Assembly (NCBI GenBank): GCA_033344915.1
Contig: JAWPML010000001.1
Coordinates: forward strand, 1,298,369-1,362,368
DNA from: Acidimicrobiales bacterium
GTDB taxonomy: Bacteria; Actinomycetota; Acidimicrobiia; Acidimicrobiales; Aldehydirespiratoraceae
Length of the DNA stretch: 64,000 nt
Direction: 5' to 3'
In this document: positions 9,325-17,808 of the stretch, in pieces
Position numbering within the stretch: position 1 is the first letter of the stretch
Layout: every line of letters starts with the position of its first letter
Program-made: the position numbers and the translations under genes
Notes under the pieces: model-generated
The model's input: only the letters and a program-made list of their open reading frames with translations
What the model was told of the DNA's origin: nothing
Database searches by the model: none

Positions 9325-9516
9325 ATGAACCGTCACAGCCACCAGGATCCCGGGACCGAGCGCGGTGCCTCGCTGGTCGAATACGTGCTGATGATCTCCC
9401 TGATCCTGCTCGTGGCGCTCGCCGGTGTCTCCGCATTCGGCGAGACGCTCACCGGCAACGTCAACGACTCGGCGAGCCGCGTCGTGTCCGCCCAGGGCGG
9501 CAACTTCGGCCCCTGA
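9325..9516 (+). CDS. Flp-type prepilin
   Basis: This 63-residue protein has a short basic leader ending at G14 and the mature start ASLVEYVLMISLILL. Glu at mature position 5 followed by Tyr is the hallmark of Flp/Fap pilins cleaved by a prepilin peptidase. One hydrophobic helix (about residues 15-38) precedes a short polar tail ending in NFGP. It is the likely major subunit assembled by the TadA/B/C machine encoded upstream. A GGGAG element precedes the ATG by about 11 bases. The gene sits in its own unit behind a terminator and the palindrome-rich leader, so it is probably expressed separately from the assembly genes. Confidence 0.85.
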   Translation: MNRHSHQDPGTERGASLVEYVLMISLILLVALAGVSAFGETLTGNVNDSASRVVSAQGGNFGP

Positions 9517-9521
9517 CCGGC

Positions 9522-9527
9522 TACCGT
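9522..9527 (+). promoter_or_regulatory. -10 element of coaE
   Basis: TACCGT ends 7 bases before the GTG start of coaE, the spacing expected for a leaderless transcript. Confidence 0.5.
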
Positions 9528-9534
9528 CCCCGCC

Positions 9535-10158
9535 GTGATCGAGATCGGATTGACGGGCGGGATCGGAAGCGGCAAGTCGACGGTGGCCGATGCACTCGTC
9601 GAGCGGGGAGCGGTCCTCATCGACGCCGATCGCATCGTCCGGGAGCTCCAGGAACCCGGCCGACCGGTGTTCGACGCCATGGTCGAGCGGTGGGGGAAGA
9701 AGATCGTCGCGAAGGACGGCACGCTCGACCGGGCAAAGGTCGCCGAGATCGCGTTCAGTGACGAGGACGAACTGAAGGCGCTCAACGACATCGTGCATCC
9801 CGCCGTCGGCCGGGAGATGGTGGCGCGGCGCAAGGCGGTGGAAGGCACCGACGCCGTCGTCATCCTCGACATTCCGCTGCTGGTGCGGGCGGACGGCACG
9901 TCCATCGCCGACCAGTACAGCAACCTCGCCGGCATCATCGTGGTGGACATCGATCCGGACCTCGCCGTCAAGCGACTGGTGAAGCACCGGGGGTTCACCC
10001 GGGCGGACGCCCGGGCCCGGATCGCCAATCAGGCCAGCCGCGAGGCCCGTCGGGCGGTGGCGGACCGTGTGATCGACAACTCGGGAACGCTCGAGGAGCT
10101 CGAGCCGCAGATCCGCTTCGTCTGGTCCTGGATCAAGACGCTCCCGCACCCCGCCTGA
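9535..10158 (+). CDS. coaE: Dephospho-CoA kinase
   Basis: This 207-residue kinase phosphorylates dephospho-CoA, the last step of coenzyme A synthesis. The N-terminal P-loop is GLTGGIGSGKSTV. The substrate-binding segment LIDADRIVRELQEPG follows, and the lid region FTRADARARIANQ matches the family. The length is standard. The GTG start has no Shine-Dalgarno but carries a -10-like hexamer just upstream, suggesting a leaderless mRNA. The coaE-uvrB neighbourhood is common in actinobacteria. Here an opposing gene lies between them. Confidence 0.95.
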   Translation: MIEIGLTGGIGSGKSTVADALVERGAVLIDADRIVRELQEPGRPVFDAMVERWGKKIVAKDGTLDRAKVAEIAFSDEDELKALNDIVHPAVGREMVARRKAVEGTDAVVILDIPLLVRADGTSIADQYSNLAGIIVVDIDPDLAVKRLVKHRGFTRADARARIANQASREARRAVADRVIDNSGTLEELEPQIRFVWSWIKTLPHPA

Positions 10159-10178
10159 CCGGCGCCCCGCCGGCAGGT

Positions 10179-10203
10179 GAAGCGGGGGTCAGACCCCTGC
10201 TTC
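10179..10203. terminator. Bidirectional hairpin between convergent coaE and the Thr-rich protein gene
   Basis: Two 12-base arms, GAAGCGGGGGTC and GACCCCTGCTTC, meet around a single A and pair except for one G-T wobble; in RNA the loop would be TCAGA. The right arm reaches into the stop codon of the minus-strand gene. Its place between convergent genes suits a shared terminator. The GGGGTC/GACCCC core could also mark a small dispersed repeat, but no second full copy is seen here. Confidence 0.55.
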
Positions 10204-10954
10204 ATTCGCAGATGTCGAAGGCCCGGTAGCCGACATAGTCCATCGGGGCGTCGACGTTGTCGGCTCCCGCTCGATAGTCGCCCTCGCCGTCGTGGCTGAC
10301 GAACACCAGGGGGAACTCGGGTGCGATCTGAGTCGTTCCGTCGACCGCGGCGGCGACGACACCGATCGTCTGGTTCCAGGCGACACCGTCGTCCATCACG
10401 ATGTCGTCCGGCGTCGGCCCCTCGGGATCGAAGAATCCCGCAGCGCCGCGCTGGTAGGCCCACCCGGCCAGGACGTCGCCGTCGGCGTCACGGAAGAAGC
10501 GGATCCGGAGATTGCCCCACGAGATACGGCGTTCGTCGTCCTCGGTGCCCCCGTCGAGCGGGCAGCCGACGTTCCAGCCGGTGTCGGCGTCGGGCGCGCC
10601 ATAGATGGCCGTCATGGCGTCGATCACGGTGTCGGCGGTCGTGCCGAGCGGGAGACCGAGGATCTCGCCGTTCACCGCGTTGGCCACCGGCGCCGGGGGA
10701 GGGGGCTCCGTGGTCGTGGTGGTCGTGGTCGTCGTGGAGGTGGTGGTGGTCGAGGTGGTGGTGGACGACGTCGTGGTCGTCGACTCCGATGTCGTCGGGG
10801 CTTCGGTCGTGGTGGTCGATGTGGTCGAGGTCGTGCCGTCGCCGGTCTCGGTGTCGTCGCCGTCGTCACCGCCGAAGGAGGCGAACAGGAGACCGAGGAG
10901 GATGCCGATCAACAGGACCACGATCGCCGCGAGGATCTGTTCACGTCGTGACAT
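10202..10954 (-). CDS. Membrane-anchored protein with Ser/Thr-rich stalk, unknown function
   Basis: This 250-residue protein has an N-terminal membrane helix (about residues 8-27, IVVLLIGILLGLLFASF). An acidic then almost pure Thr/Ser stalk follows (about 35-85), then PPPP, and a C-terminal globular domain of about 160 residues with several Trp and two Cys (NVGCPLDG and the terminal DICE). The arrangement fits a cell-surface protein held off the membrane by a flexible, possibly glycosylated linker. The globular domain is not recognised. The stalk is encoded by a degenerate GTGGTCGTC-type repeat, so its length probably varies between strains. Confidence 0.7.
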   Translation of the reverse strand: MSRREQILAAIVVLLIGILLGLLFASFGGDDGDDTETGDGTTSTTSTTTTEAPTTSESTTTTSSTTTSTTTTSTTTTTTTTTEPPPPAPVANAVNGEILGLPLGTTADTVIDAMTAIYGAPDADTGWNVGCPLDGGTEDDERRISWGNLRIRFFRDADGDVLAGWAYQRGAAGFFDPEGPTPDDIVMDDGVAWNQTIGVVAAAVDGTTQIAPEFPLVFVSHDGEGDYRAGADNVDAPMDYVGYRAFDICE

Positions 10955-10980
10955 CTACGCAGCCTGTCACACCCCCTCGG

Positions 10981-10986
10981 TAGGTT
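10981..10986 (+). promoter_or_regulatory. -10 element of uvrB
   Basis: TAGGTT ends six bases before the uvrB ATG, and no Shine-Dalgarno is present, so a leaderless transcript is predicted. No GAACN4GTTC SOS box is visible upstream. Confidence 0.5.
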
Positions 10987-10992
10987 GTCGGG

Positions 10993-13038
10993 ATGGCACC
11001 GGTGACCGTCCCCTCCGACCGCATCCCGCTCAAGGTGGTCTCCGACTTCACCCCGGCGGGTGATCAGCCGGCCGCGATCGAGGCGCTCGCGGCGGGAATC
11101 GAGGACGGTGAGCGCTTCCAGACCCTGCTCGGCATCACCGGCTCCGGCAAGAGCGCCACGATCGCGTGGACGATCGAGAAGGTGCAGCGGCCCACCCTGG
11201 TGCTCGCGCCCAACAAGTCGCTCGCGGCCCAGCTCGCCAACGAACTGAAGGAGTTCTTCCCCGACAACCGGGTCGAGTACTTCGTGTCGTACTACGACTA
11301 CTACCAGCCCGAGGCCTACATGCCTTCGAGCGACACCTACATCGAGAAGGACTCGTCGGTGAACGACGAGATCGACCGCCTGCGTCACTCGGCCACCTCG
11401 TCGCTGCTCACCCGCCGCGACACCATCGTCGTGGCGTCGGTGTCCTGCATCTACGGCCTCGGTTCGCCGGAGGAGTACGAGACCCAGCTCCTCGTGGTCC
11501 ACAAGGGCGAGGAGCACGACCAGCGGTCGATCCTGCGCCGTTTGGTGGACCTCCAGTACGAGCGCAACGACATGAACCTCGTCCGGGGCAAGTTCCGGGT
11601 ACGGGGCGACACGATCGAGATCCACCCCGCCTACGACGAGACCGCCGTGCGTATCGAGCTGTTCGGCGACGAGGTGGAGCAGATCACGGTCGTCGATCCG
11701 CTCACCGGCGAACGCATCGAGACGTTGGACGACCTGGTGATCTTCCCGGCAACCCACTACGCCACCAGTGAGGAGCGGATGCAGGCCGCGGTGAAGCGGA
11801 TCGAGGCCGAGCTGGCGGATCAGCTCCAGCACTTCGAGAAGGAGGGCAAGCTCCTCGAGGCCCAACGTCTGCGCATGCGCACCGAATACGACCTCGAGAT
11901 GATGCAGGAGCTCGGCTACTGCAACGGCATCGAGAACTACTCGGGCCCGATCGACGGTCGCAGCCCGGGCGAGGCGCCCTACACCCTGCTCGACTACTTC
12001 CCCGACGACTGGCTGATGGTGATCGACGAGAGCCATGTCGCCGTTCCCCAGCTCCACGGCCAGTACGAGGGCGACCGGAGTCGCAAGCAGACCCTCATCG
12101 AACACGGGTTCCGGCTGCCCTCGGCGGCGGACAACCGGCCCCTGCGGTTCGAGGAGGTCATGGAGCGGCTCAATCAGGTCGTGTTCCTGTCGGCCACCCC
12201 GGGCGCCTACGAGCTGGAGCGGTCGAGTCAGGTCGTCGAGCAGATCGTCCGCCCCACGGGTCTCATCGACCCGGAGGTGATCGTGAAGCCCACCAAGGGC
12301 CAGATCGACGACCTCCAGGAGCTGATCCAGGGGCGGGTCGACAAGAACGAGCGGGTGCTGGTCACCACCCTCACCAAGAAGATGGCGGAGGACCTCACCG
12401 ACTACCTGCTCGAGCTCGGCGTGCGGGTCCGCTACCTCCACAGCGAGGTCGACACGATCCAACGGATCGAGATCCTGCGGGATCTGCGACTCGGCGAGTT
12501 CGACGTGCTCGTGGGCATCAACCTGCTCCGTGAGGGCCTCGACCTCCCCGAGGTGTCGCTCGTCGCGATCCTCGACGCCGACAAGGAGGGGTTCCTCCGC
12601 AGCGAGACCTCGCTCATCCAGATGATCGGTCGTGCCGCCCGAAACGTGGCGGGCCAGGTCGTGATGTACGCCGACCAGATGACCGATTCGATGCAGCGGG
12701 CCATCTCCGAGACGATGCGGCGCCGGGGGGTGCAGGAGCGCTACAACGAGGAGCACGGGATCGACCCCACGTCGATCCGCAAGGAGATCACCGACATCCT
12801 GTCGATGATCCGCCCCGCGGAGGACCGCGCCCCCGTGCCCGAAGCGCTCAGCGAGCTCGGCGCGAAACGGCGGGCCACCGAGGATCTCAGCGACCTCCCC
12901 GAGGACGAGCTGGAGCGGCTCATCCGCACCCTCGAACAGGAGATGCGCGACGCCGCGGTCGATCTGCGTTTCGAGTACGCGGCCCGCCTGCGCGACGAGA
13001 TCAAGGACCTGAAGCGCGAACTGCGCGAGATGCGCTGA
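10993..13038 (+). CDS. uvrB: Excinuclease ABC subunit UvrB
   Basis: This 681-residue DNA-damage verification helicase of nucleotide excision repair has a complete set of motifs. These are Walker [13 protein letters not shown] (about 52-63), the DNA-strand-clamping beta-hairpin region [18 protein letters not shown]-type VIDESH, helicase motifs [25 protein letters not shown] and QMIGRAARN, and a C-terminal UVR motif ending in [15 protein letters not shown] that contacts UvrC. The length is normal. It is separated from uvrA by a membrane protein gene. Confidence 0.97.
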   Translation: MAPVTVPSDRIPLKVVSDFTPAGDQPAAIEALAAGIEDGERFQTLLGITGSGKSATIAWTIEKVQRPTLVLAPNKSLAAQLANELKEFFPDNRVEYFVSYYDYYQPEAYMPSSDTYIEKDSSVNDEIDRLRHSATSSLLTRRDTIVVASVSCIYGLGSPEEYETQLLVVHKGEEHDQRSILRRLVDLQYERNDMNLVRGKFRVRGDTIEIHPAYDETAVRIELFGDEVEQITVVDPLTGERIETLDDLVIFPATHYATSEERMQAAVKRIEAELADQLQHFEKEGKLLEAQRLRMRTEYDLEMMQELGYCNGIENYSGPIDGRSPGEAPYTLLDYFPDDWLMVIDESHVAVPQLHGQYEGDRSRKQTLIEHGFRLPSAADNRPLRFEEVMERLNQVVFLSATPGAYELERSSQVVEQIVRPTGLIDPEVIVKPTKGQIDDLQELIQGRVDKNERVLVTTLTKKMAEDLTDYLLELGVRVRYLHSEVDTIQRIEILRDLRLGEFDVLVGINLLREGLDLPEVSLVAILDADKEGFLRSETSLIQMIGRAARNVAGQVVMYADQMTDSMQRAISETMRRRGVQERYNEEHGIDPTSIRKEITDILSMIRPAEDRAPVPEALSELGAKRRATEDLSDLPEDELERLIRTLEQEMRDAAVDLRFEYAARLRDEIKDLKRELREMR

Positions 13039-13077
13039 CCGTCCTCCACTGGGGTCGATCGCGGCCGATAGGGGTTC

Positions 13078-14766
13078 GTGGCGACCACGACGAGACTCGC
13101 GCCTGCCCCCGCGCTCGAACCGACCCATTGGTACGAGCGCCCCCATCTCGCGGTGCCCGGGCTCGCCGCCCTGTTGATAGCCCTGCTCCTGCTGACCGAC
13201 CCGATGGGATTCCTGTCGACCGATGTGGGCGGCAAGCTCGCCACCCTCGAAGCCATGGACCGCAACGGCGGCGTCTCACCGGATCTCGGTTACTGGGCGG
13301 CCGACGTCGATCCGGACGGATCGCTGTACCCCATGTTCCGCACGTCGCGGGTCGGCGACGCCTGGGTCAACGTCACCACGGTGCCGATGCTCCTGTTGGC
13401 CCTTCCCCTCTATCTGATGGGCGGCGCCCTCGCGGCCGGGCTCATCCCGGTGGCCGGCACGGTTCTCGCCGCGCTCGGCGCCCGGGCGCTCGCCCGTCGA
13501 CTGGGCGCGGACGGCACGGCCGCCTTCTGGATCGTCGGCGCGGCATCGCCGCTGACCATCTACGCGCTCGACTTTTGGGAACACTCCCTCGGCGTCGCCT
13601 TGATGGTGTGGGCGGTCGCGCTCGCGCTCGACGCCTCGCAGCCCGACGGGCGAGCCCGCGGTGCGGTCGTCGTCGGCGTCCTCTTCGGGCTCGCTGCGGC
13701 GATGCGCCAGGAGGCGCTCGTCTACGGCTTCGTGACCGGGGCCGCGCTGGGCATCCGTCTCCTCGCGGGTGGCCGCCTCCTCCACGCCCTCGCGCGGGGC
13801 GGGGCGCTCCTGGCCGGTTTCGCCGCTGCGTTCGCCGCCAACTCCGTGGTCGAGGATCTCGTGATCGGCGACAGCCGGCGGGCCGGACGTTCGGCCGGCA
13901 CCGCCTCGCGCGTCGGTGGCGACCTCGCCCTGCGGGCGGAGGAGGCCGTCATGACGCTGGCCTCGCCGTTCGCCCGCAGCCAGACCGTCTACCTCGTACT
14001 CGCGCTCGTGCTGCTGGGCGGTCTCGTCGAACTCGGACGTCGGGCCGATCTCGACACCGACGCCGTGCGGCCGATCGCGCTTTTGGTCGGCGCCATCGGC
14101 GCCCTCCTGGTCGTCGACATCGCGGCGAGCGGCATGGCCTTCGTGCCGGGACTCGCCGCGACCACGCCCGTCGCCGCGCTCGCGATCGGTCGCGGTTGGG
14201 GCAACGGCGACCAGCGCCTCGTGGCCGCGATCGCCCTCGTCTCGCTCCCGCTCGTCTGGGCCGTGCAGTACACCGGCGGCGCCGGCCCCCAGTGGGGCGG
14301 TCGCTACATCCTGTTGACCGGCACCCTCCTGACCGTGCTCGCGACCGTGGTGCTGCGAAGCGACCGGGCGCGTGTCGTGCTCCGTCGCGTCGCCCTGGCC
14401 GGTGCCGCGGTCACCCTCATCGGTGTGGCGTGGACGGTGCAGCGCACCCATGGCTTCGCCGACGCGGTGCAGAGCCTGGCCGACCGCGACGAACCGGTGC
14501 TCGTCTTCCACGATCCGCACCTGGCCCGCGAGGGCGGGGTGCTGGTGCTCGACGAGCAGTGGCTCGCGGCGACCGGCGACGAGGCGCGGGCCGAAGCGGC
14601 CGGCGTGCTCGCTGCGCTCGGCGTCGAGGAGATCGGGTTCGTCCAGCACGATCGGGGCGACGAACCGATCGTCCTTCCCGGCTGGGAGGTCGTCGCCGAG
14701 GAGCAGATCCCGCTCGTGAGCGGGCTGTACCTCCTCGTCTCCACCCAGGTACCCGCGAGCACCTGA
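13078..14766 (+). CDS. Polytopic membrane protein, GT-C glycosyltransferase-like
   Basis: This 562-residue protein has about eleven hydrophobic segments (residues about 24-45, 100-160, 175-240, 300-425) and a soluble tail of about 100 residues. An early acidic loop with LSTDVGGKLATLEA, and a Glu/Trp-containing loop (DFWEHSLGVAL) after the helical pairs, are reminiscent of GT39/GT87-type polyprenyl-phosphate-sugar-dependent transferases. No catalytic pair can be fixed without alignment. It starts 39 bases after uvrB and is probably co-transcribed with it. Nothing in the repair pathway explains it. Confidence 0.6.
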   Translation: MATTTRLAPAPALEPTHWYERPHLAVPGLAALLIALLLLTDPMGFLSTDVGGKLATLEAMDRNGGVSPDLGYWAADVDPDGSLYPMFRTSRVGDAWVNVTTVPMLLLALPLYLMGGALAAGLIPVAGTVLAALGARALARRLGADGTAAFWIVGAASPLTIYALDFWEHSLGVALMVWAVALALDASQPDGRARGAVVVGVLFGLAAAMRQEALVYGFVTGAALGIRLLAGGRLLHALARGGALLAGFAAAFAANSVVEDLVIGDSRRAGRSAGTASRVGGDLALRAEEAVMTLASPFARSQTVYLVLALVLLGGLVELGRRADLDTDAVRPIALLVGAIGALLVVDIAASGMAFVPGLAATTPVAALAIGRGWGNGDQRLVAAIALVSLPLVWAVQYTGGAGPQWGGRYILLTGTLLTVLATVVLRSDRARVVLRRVALAGAAVTLIGVAWTVQRTHGFADAVQSLADRDEPVLVFHDPHLAREGGVLVLDEQWLAATGDEARAEAAGVLAALGVEEIGFVQHDRGDEPIVLPGWEVVAEEQIPLVSGLYLLVSTQVPAST

Positions 14767-14769
14767 AAA

Positions 14770-14783
14770 CGAACACGTGTTCG
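14770..14783 (+). promoter_or_regulatory. LexA (SOS) box of uvrA
   Basis: CGAACACGTGTTCG is a perfect 14-base palindrome matching the Gram-positive LexA operator core GAACN4GTTC. It covers the expected -35 region of the uvrA promoter (-10 at 14799). LexA should therefore repress uvrA until DNA damage. This is a sequence match to a well-known operator and was not tested. Confidence 0.8.
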
Positions 14784-14798
14784 GCGTGTGTATCCCGC

Positions 14799-14804
14799 TA
14801 GAGT
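14799..14804 (+). promoter_or_regulatory. -10 element of uvrA
   Basis: TAGAGT ends six bases before the GTG start, with no Shine-Dalgarno between, so a leaderless mRNA is expected. It lies 15 bases downstream of the SOS box. Confidence 0.55.
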
Positions 14805-14810
14805 GCCGCC

Positions 14811-17654
14811 GTGGCCGATCGACTCGTCATTCAAGGCGCCCGTGAACACAATCTTCGAGACGTCGATCTCGAGCTCCCGCGCGACCGGCTCATCGTGTTC
14901 ACCGGCCTGTCGGGGAGCGGCAAGTCATCCCTCGCGTTCGACACGATCTACGCCGAGGGCCAACGGCGTTATGTGGAGTCGCTGAGCGCCTACGCCCGTC
15001 AGTTCCTCGGTCAGATGGACAAGCCCGATGTCGACTTCATCGAAGGCCTGTCGCCCGCGATCTCGATCGACCAGAAGAGCGCGTCGCGCAACCCGCGGTC
15101 CACGGTCGGCACCGTCACCGAGGTCTACGACTACCTGCGGCTGCTGTTCGCCCGGATCGGCGTTCCCCACGACCCGGAGACGGGTGAGGAACTCGTCCGC
15201 CAGACCCCCCAGCAGATCGTCGACAAGATCCTCGCGATGGACGAGGGCACCCGCTTCCAGGTGCTCGCACCGGTCGTCCGGGGCCGGAAGGGCACCTACG
15301 ACACCCTCCTGCAGGATCTCGCCGGGCAGGGGTTCGCCCGGGCGATCGTGGACGGCGAGCCGCTCGAGCTCGCGGAAGAGCTCGAGCTGGAGTTGGAACG
15401 CTACGAGACCCACGACGTCTCGGTCGTGGTCGACCGTCTCGTCCTGCGTGAGGGCATCGAGCGGCGCCTCACCGACTCGATCGAGACCGCGCTCACCCTC
15501 ACGGGCGGCGTCGCCGAGATGCAGATCGTGCCGAAGGAGGGCGACGGTGACCCGGAGACGATCGTCTTCAGCCAGCACCTCTCACGGCCCTCCGACGGCA
15601 AGTCGTTCGAGGAGCTCGCGCCCCGCAACTTCTCGTTCAACTCGCCCTACGGCGCATGCACCCACTGTGACGGGCTCGGCACCGTCTTCGAGGTCGACCC
15701 CCAGCTCGTGGTGCCCGATCCCGACGCCACGGTCGAAGGCGGCGCGATCAGTCCGTGGGCGGGCGGCCGGAGTCGCTACTTCTCGCGTCTCGTCGAGTCG
15801 ATCTGCGACGAATACGACATCCCGATGGACAAGCCGTGGGAGAAGCTGACCAAGAAGCAGCGTGACCTGCTGCTCTACGCCAAGGGCGTGAAGGGCCGGC
15901 TCCAGGTCCGCTACAAGAACCGCTACGGCCGCACCCGCACCTATCAGGCCAAGTACGAGGGCGTCGTTCCCTATCTGATGCGCCGCCACACCGAGTCGGA
16001 GAGCGACGCGGCCCGAGAGGCCATCGAGGGCTACATGCGCCTGGTGCACTGCACCGAATGCGGGGGCTCGAGGCTGAACCCGCTGTCCATGGCGGTCACG
16101 ATCGACGGCCACACGATCCACGACCTGTGCTCGATGTCGATCGCCGAGGCCGCGAAGACCCTCGGCGAGATGCAGCTCAACGACCGCGACACGATCATCG
16201 CCGAGCAGGTGTTGAAGGAGATCAACGCCCGTCTCGGCTTCCTGCTCGACGTGGGCCTCGACTATCTGAGCATGTCGCGCAACGCGGCAACGCTCGCCGG
16301 CGGCGAGGCGCAGCGCATCCGCCTGGCCTCGCAGGTGGGCTCCGGGCTGGTCGGCGTGCTCTACGTGCTCGACGAACCGTCGATCGGGCTGCACCAGCGG
16401 GACAACCAGCGGCTGATCGAGACCCTGCTGCGCATGCGCGATCTCGGCAACACGGTCCTCGTCGTCGAGCACGACGAGGACACGATGAAGGTCGCCGACC
16501 ATGTGGTCGACATCGGGCCGGGCGCGGGGGAGCACGGCGGTCGGATCGTCCACTCCGGTACCTACAAACAGCTCCTGAAGAACAAGGACTCCATCACCGG
16601 GCAGTACCTGACCGGCAAGCGGGAGATCGCGGTTCCCGCCGTACGGCGGATCGGCGACGGCAGCAAGGTGGTCGTGCGCGGCGCCCGGGAGAACAACCTC
16701 AAGAACATCGACGTCGAGTTCCCGCTCGGCATGTTCGTCTGTGTGTCCGGGGTCTCCGGCTCGGGCAAGAGCTCCCTCGTGAACGAGATCCTCCATCGGG
16801 CCCTGATGCAACGGATCTACTCGTCGAAGGTGCCTCCCGGTCTCCACACCCGAGTCGAAGGCATCGACAACCTGGACAAGGTGATCGGCATCGACCAGTC
16901 GCCGATCGGGCGGACCCCCCGGTCCAACCCGGCCACCTACACCGGCGTGTTCGACCACGTCCGCAAGCTCTTCGCCCAGACCCAGGAGGCGAAGGTCCGC
17001 GGCTACCTCCCCGGCCGCTTCTCGTTCAACGTGAAGGGCGGCCGCTGCGAGGCATGCCAGGGTGACGGCACGATCAAGATCGAGATGCACTTCCTGCCGG
17101 ACGTCTACGTCCCTTGTGAGGTGTGCAAGGGCGAGCGCTACAACCGCGACACGCTCGAGATCACCTTCAAGGGCAAGAACATCTCCGAGGTCCTGCAGAT
17201 GCCGTGTGAGGAGGCGCTCGAGTTCTTCCAGAACCAGCCGGTGATCGCCCGGCACATGCAGACGCTCGTCGATGTCGGACTCGGGTATGTGCGCCTCGGA
17301 CAGCCTGCGCCCACCCTCTCGGGTGGCGAAGCGCAGCGGGTCAAGCTCGCCAGCGAACTCGCGAAGCGATCCACCGGCCACACCTGCTACATCCTCGACG
17401 AGCCCACCACGGGCCTCCACTTCGAGGACATCCGCAAGCTGCTCGGCGTGCTCGGTCGTCTCGTCGATCAGGGCAACTCGGTGCTGGTGATCGAGCACAA
17501 CCTCGACGTGCTGAAGACGGCGGACTGGCTGATCGATCTCGGTCCGGAGGGTGGCTCGGGCGGCGGCCAGCTGGTCGGCTGCGGCACCCCGGAGGAGATC
17601 GCCGAACTCCCCGAGAGCCACACCGGCCGTTTCCTCGCCCCATTGTTGGGCTGA
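14811..17654 (+). CDS. uvrA: Excinuclease ABC subunit UvrA with incomplete first zinc module
   Basis: This 947-residue damage-recognition ATPase has two ABC modules. Walker A1 is [14 protein letters not shown] (near residue 35), with signature [12 protein letters not shown] and [16 protein letters not shown]. Walker A2 is [13 protein letters not shown], with [12 protein letters not shown] and [11 protein letters not shown]. The second zinc module (CEACQGDG, then [10 protein letters not shown]) is intact, as is the CTECGGSRL pair. The first zinc module is odd: its second pair is present (C283 and C286 in ACTHCDG), but the first ligand pair, CxxC or CxxGH in relatives, is replaced by SRPSDGK near residue 258. 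The length is normal. The gene is SOS-controlled by position. Confidence 0.96.
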   Translation: MADRLVIQGAREHNLRDVDLELPRDRLIVFTGLSGSGKSSLAFDTIYAEGQRRYVESLSAYARQFLGQMDKPDVDFIEGLSPAISIDQKSASRNPRSTVGTVTEVYDYLRLLFARIGVPHDPETGEELVRQTPQQIVDKILAMDEGTRFQVLAPVVRGRKGTYDTLLQDLAGQGFARAIVDGEPLELAEELELELERYETHDVSVVVDRLVLREGIERRLTDSIETALTLTGGVAEMQIVPKEGDGDPETIVFSQHLSRPSDGKSFEELAPRNFSFNSPYGACTHCDGLGTVFEVDPQLVVPDPDATVEGGAISPWAGGRSRYFSRLVESICDEYDIPMDKPWEKLTKKQRDLLLYAKGVKGRLQVRYKNRYGRTRTYQAKYEGVVPYLMRRHTESESDAAREAIEGYMRLVHCTECGGSRLNPLSMAVTIDGHTIHDLCSMSIAEAAKTLGEMQLNDRDTIIAEQVLKEINARLGFLLDVGLDYLSMSRNAATLAGGEAQRIRLASQVGSGLVGVLYVLDEPSIGLHQRDNQRLIETLLRMRDLGNTVLVVEHDEDTMKVADHVVDIGPGAGEHGGRIVHSGTYKQLLKNKDSITGQYLTGKREIAVPAVRRIGDGSKVVVRGARENNLKNIDVEFPLGMFVCVSGVSGSGKSSLVNEILHRALMQRIYSSKVPPGLHTRVEGIDNLDKVIGIDQSPIGRTPRSNPATYTGVFDHVRKLFAQTQEAKVRGYLPGRFSFNVKGGRCEACQGDGTIKIEMHFLPDVYVPCEVCKGERYNRDTLEITFKGKNISEVLQMPCEEALEFFQNQPVIARHMQTLVDVGLGYVRLGQPAPTLSGGEAQRVKLASELAKRSTGHTCYILDEPTTGLHFEDIRKLLGVLGRLVDQGNSVLVIEHNLDVLKTADWLIDLGPEGGSGGGQLVGCGTPEEIAELPESHTGRFLAPLLG

Positions 17655-17710
17655 GCAGGGGGTTCGCCGGCCGTCGGGCCCGTTCGACCGGGACGGTCAC
17701 CGACTGATTT

Positions 17711-17788
17711 GGCCCCGTCTGGGCCTTGAGAACCATGGGCCTGTGCCGATGGGACTGCATGGAGAGGTTCCGAACGGCCCATGAGGCC
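17711..17788 (+). promoter_or_regulatory. Palindrome-rich leader upstream of the polysaccharide cluster (region B)
   Basis: This gap holds GGCCC-N5-GGGCC (17711-17725, preceded by TTT), CATGGGCCTGTG (17734-17745), GATGGGAC (17748-17755) and GAACGGCCCATGAGGCC (17772-17788), which ends 20 bases before the sugar transferase ATG. All four blocks recur in the same order upstream of the prepilin gene. The first also recurs beside uvrC as TTTGGCCC-AGTCC-GGGCC. Spacing between blocks varies, which fits several protein sites better than a rigid riboswitch. Confidence 0.55.
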
Positions 17789-17808
17789 GCGGCGACGGGC
17801 GCAGGCAC

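Noticed and set aside
15582-17621. 679-codon minus-strand frame opposite uvrA
   Set aside because: A shadow of uvrA with skewed composition and no recognisable domain.
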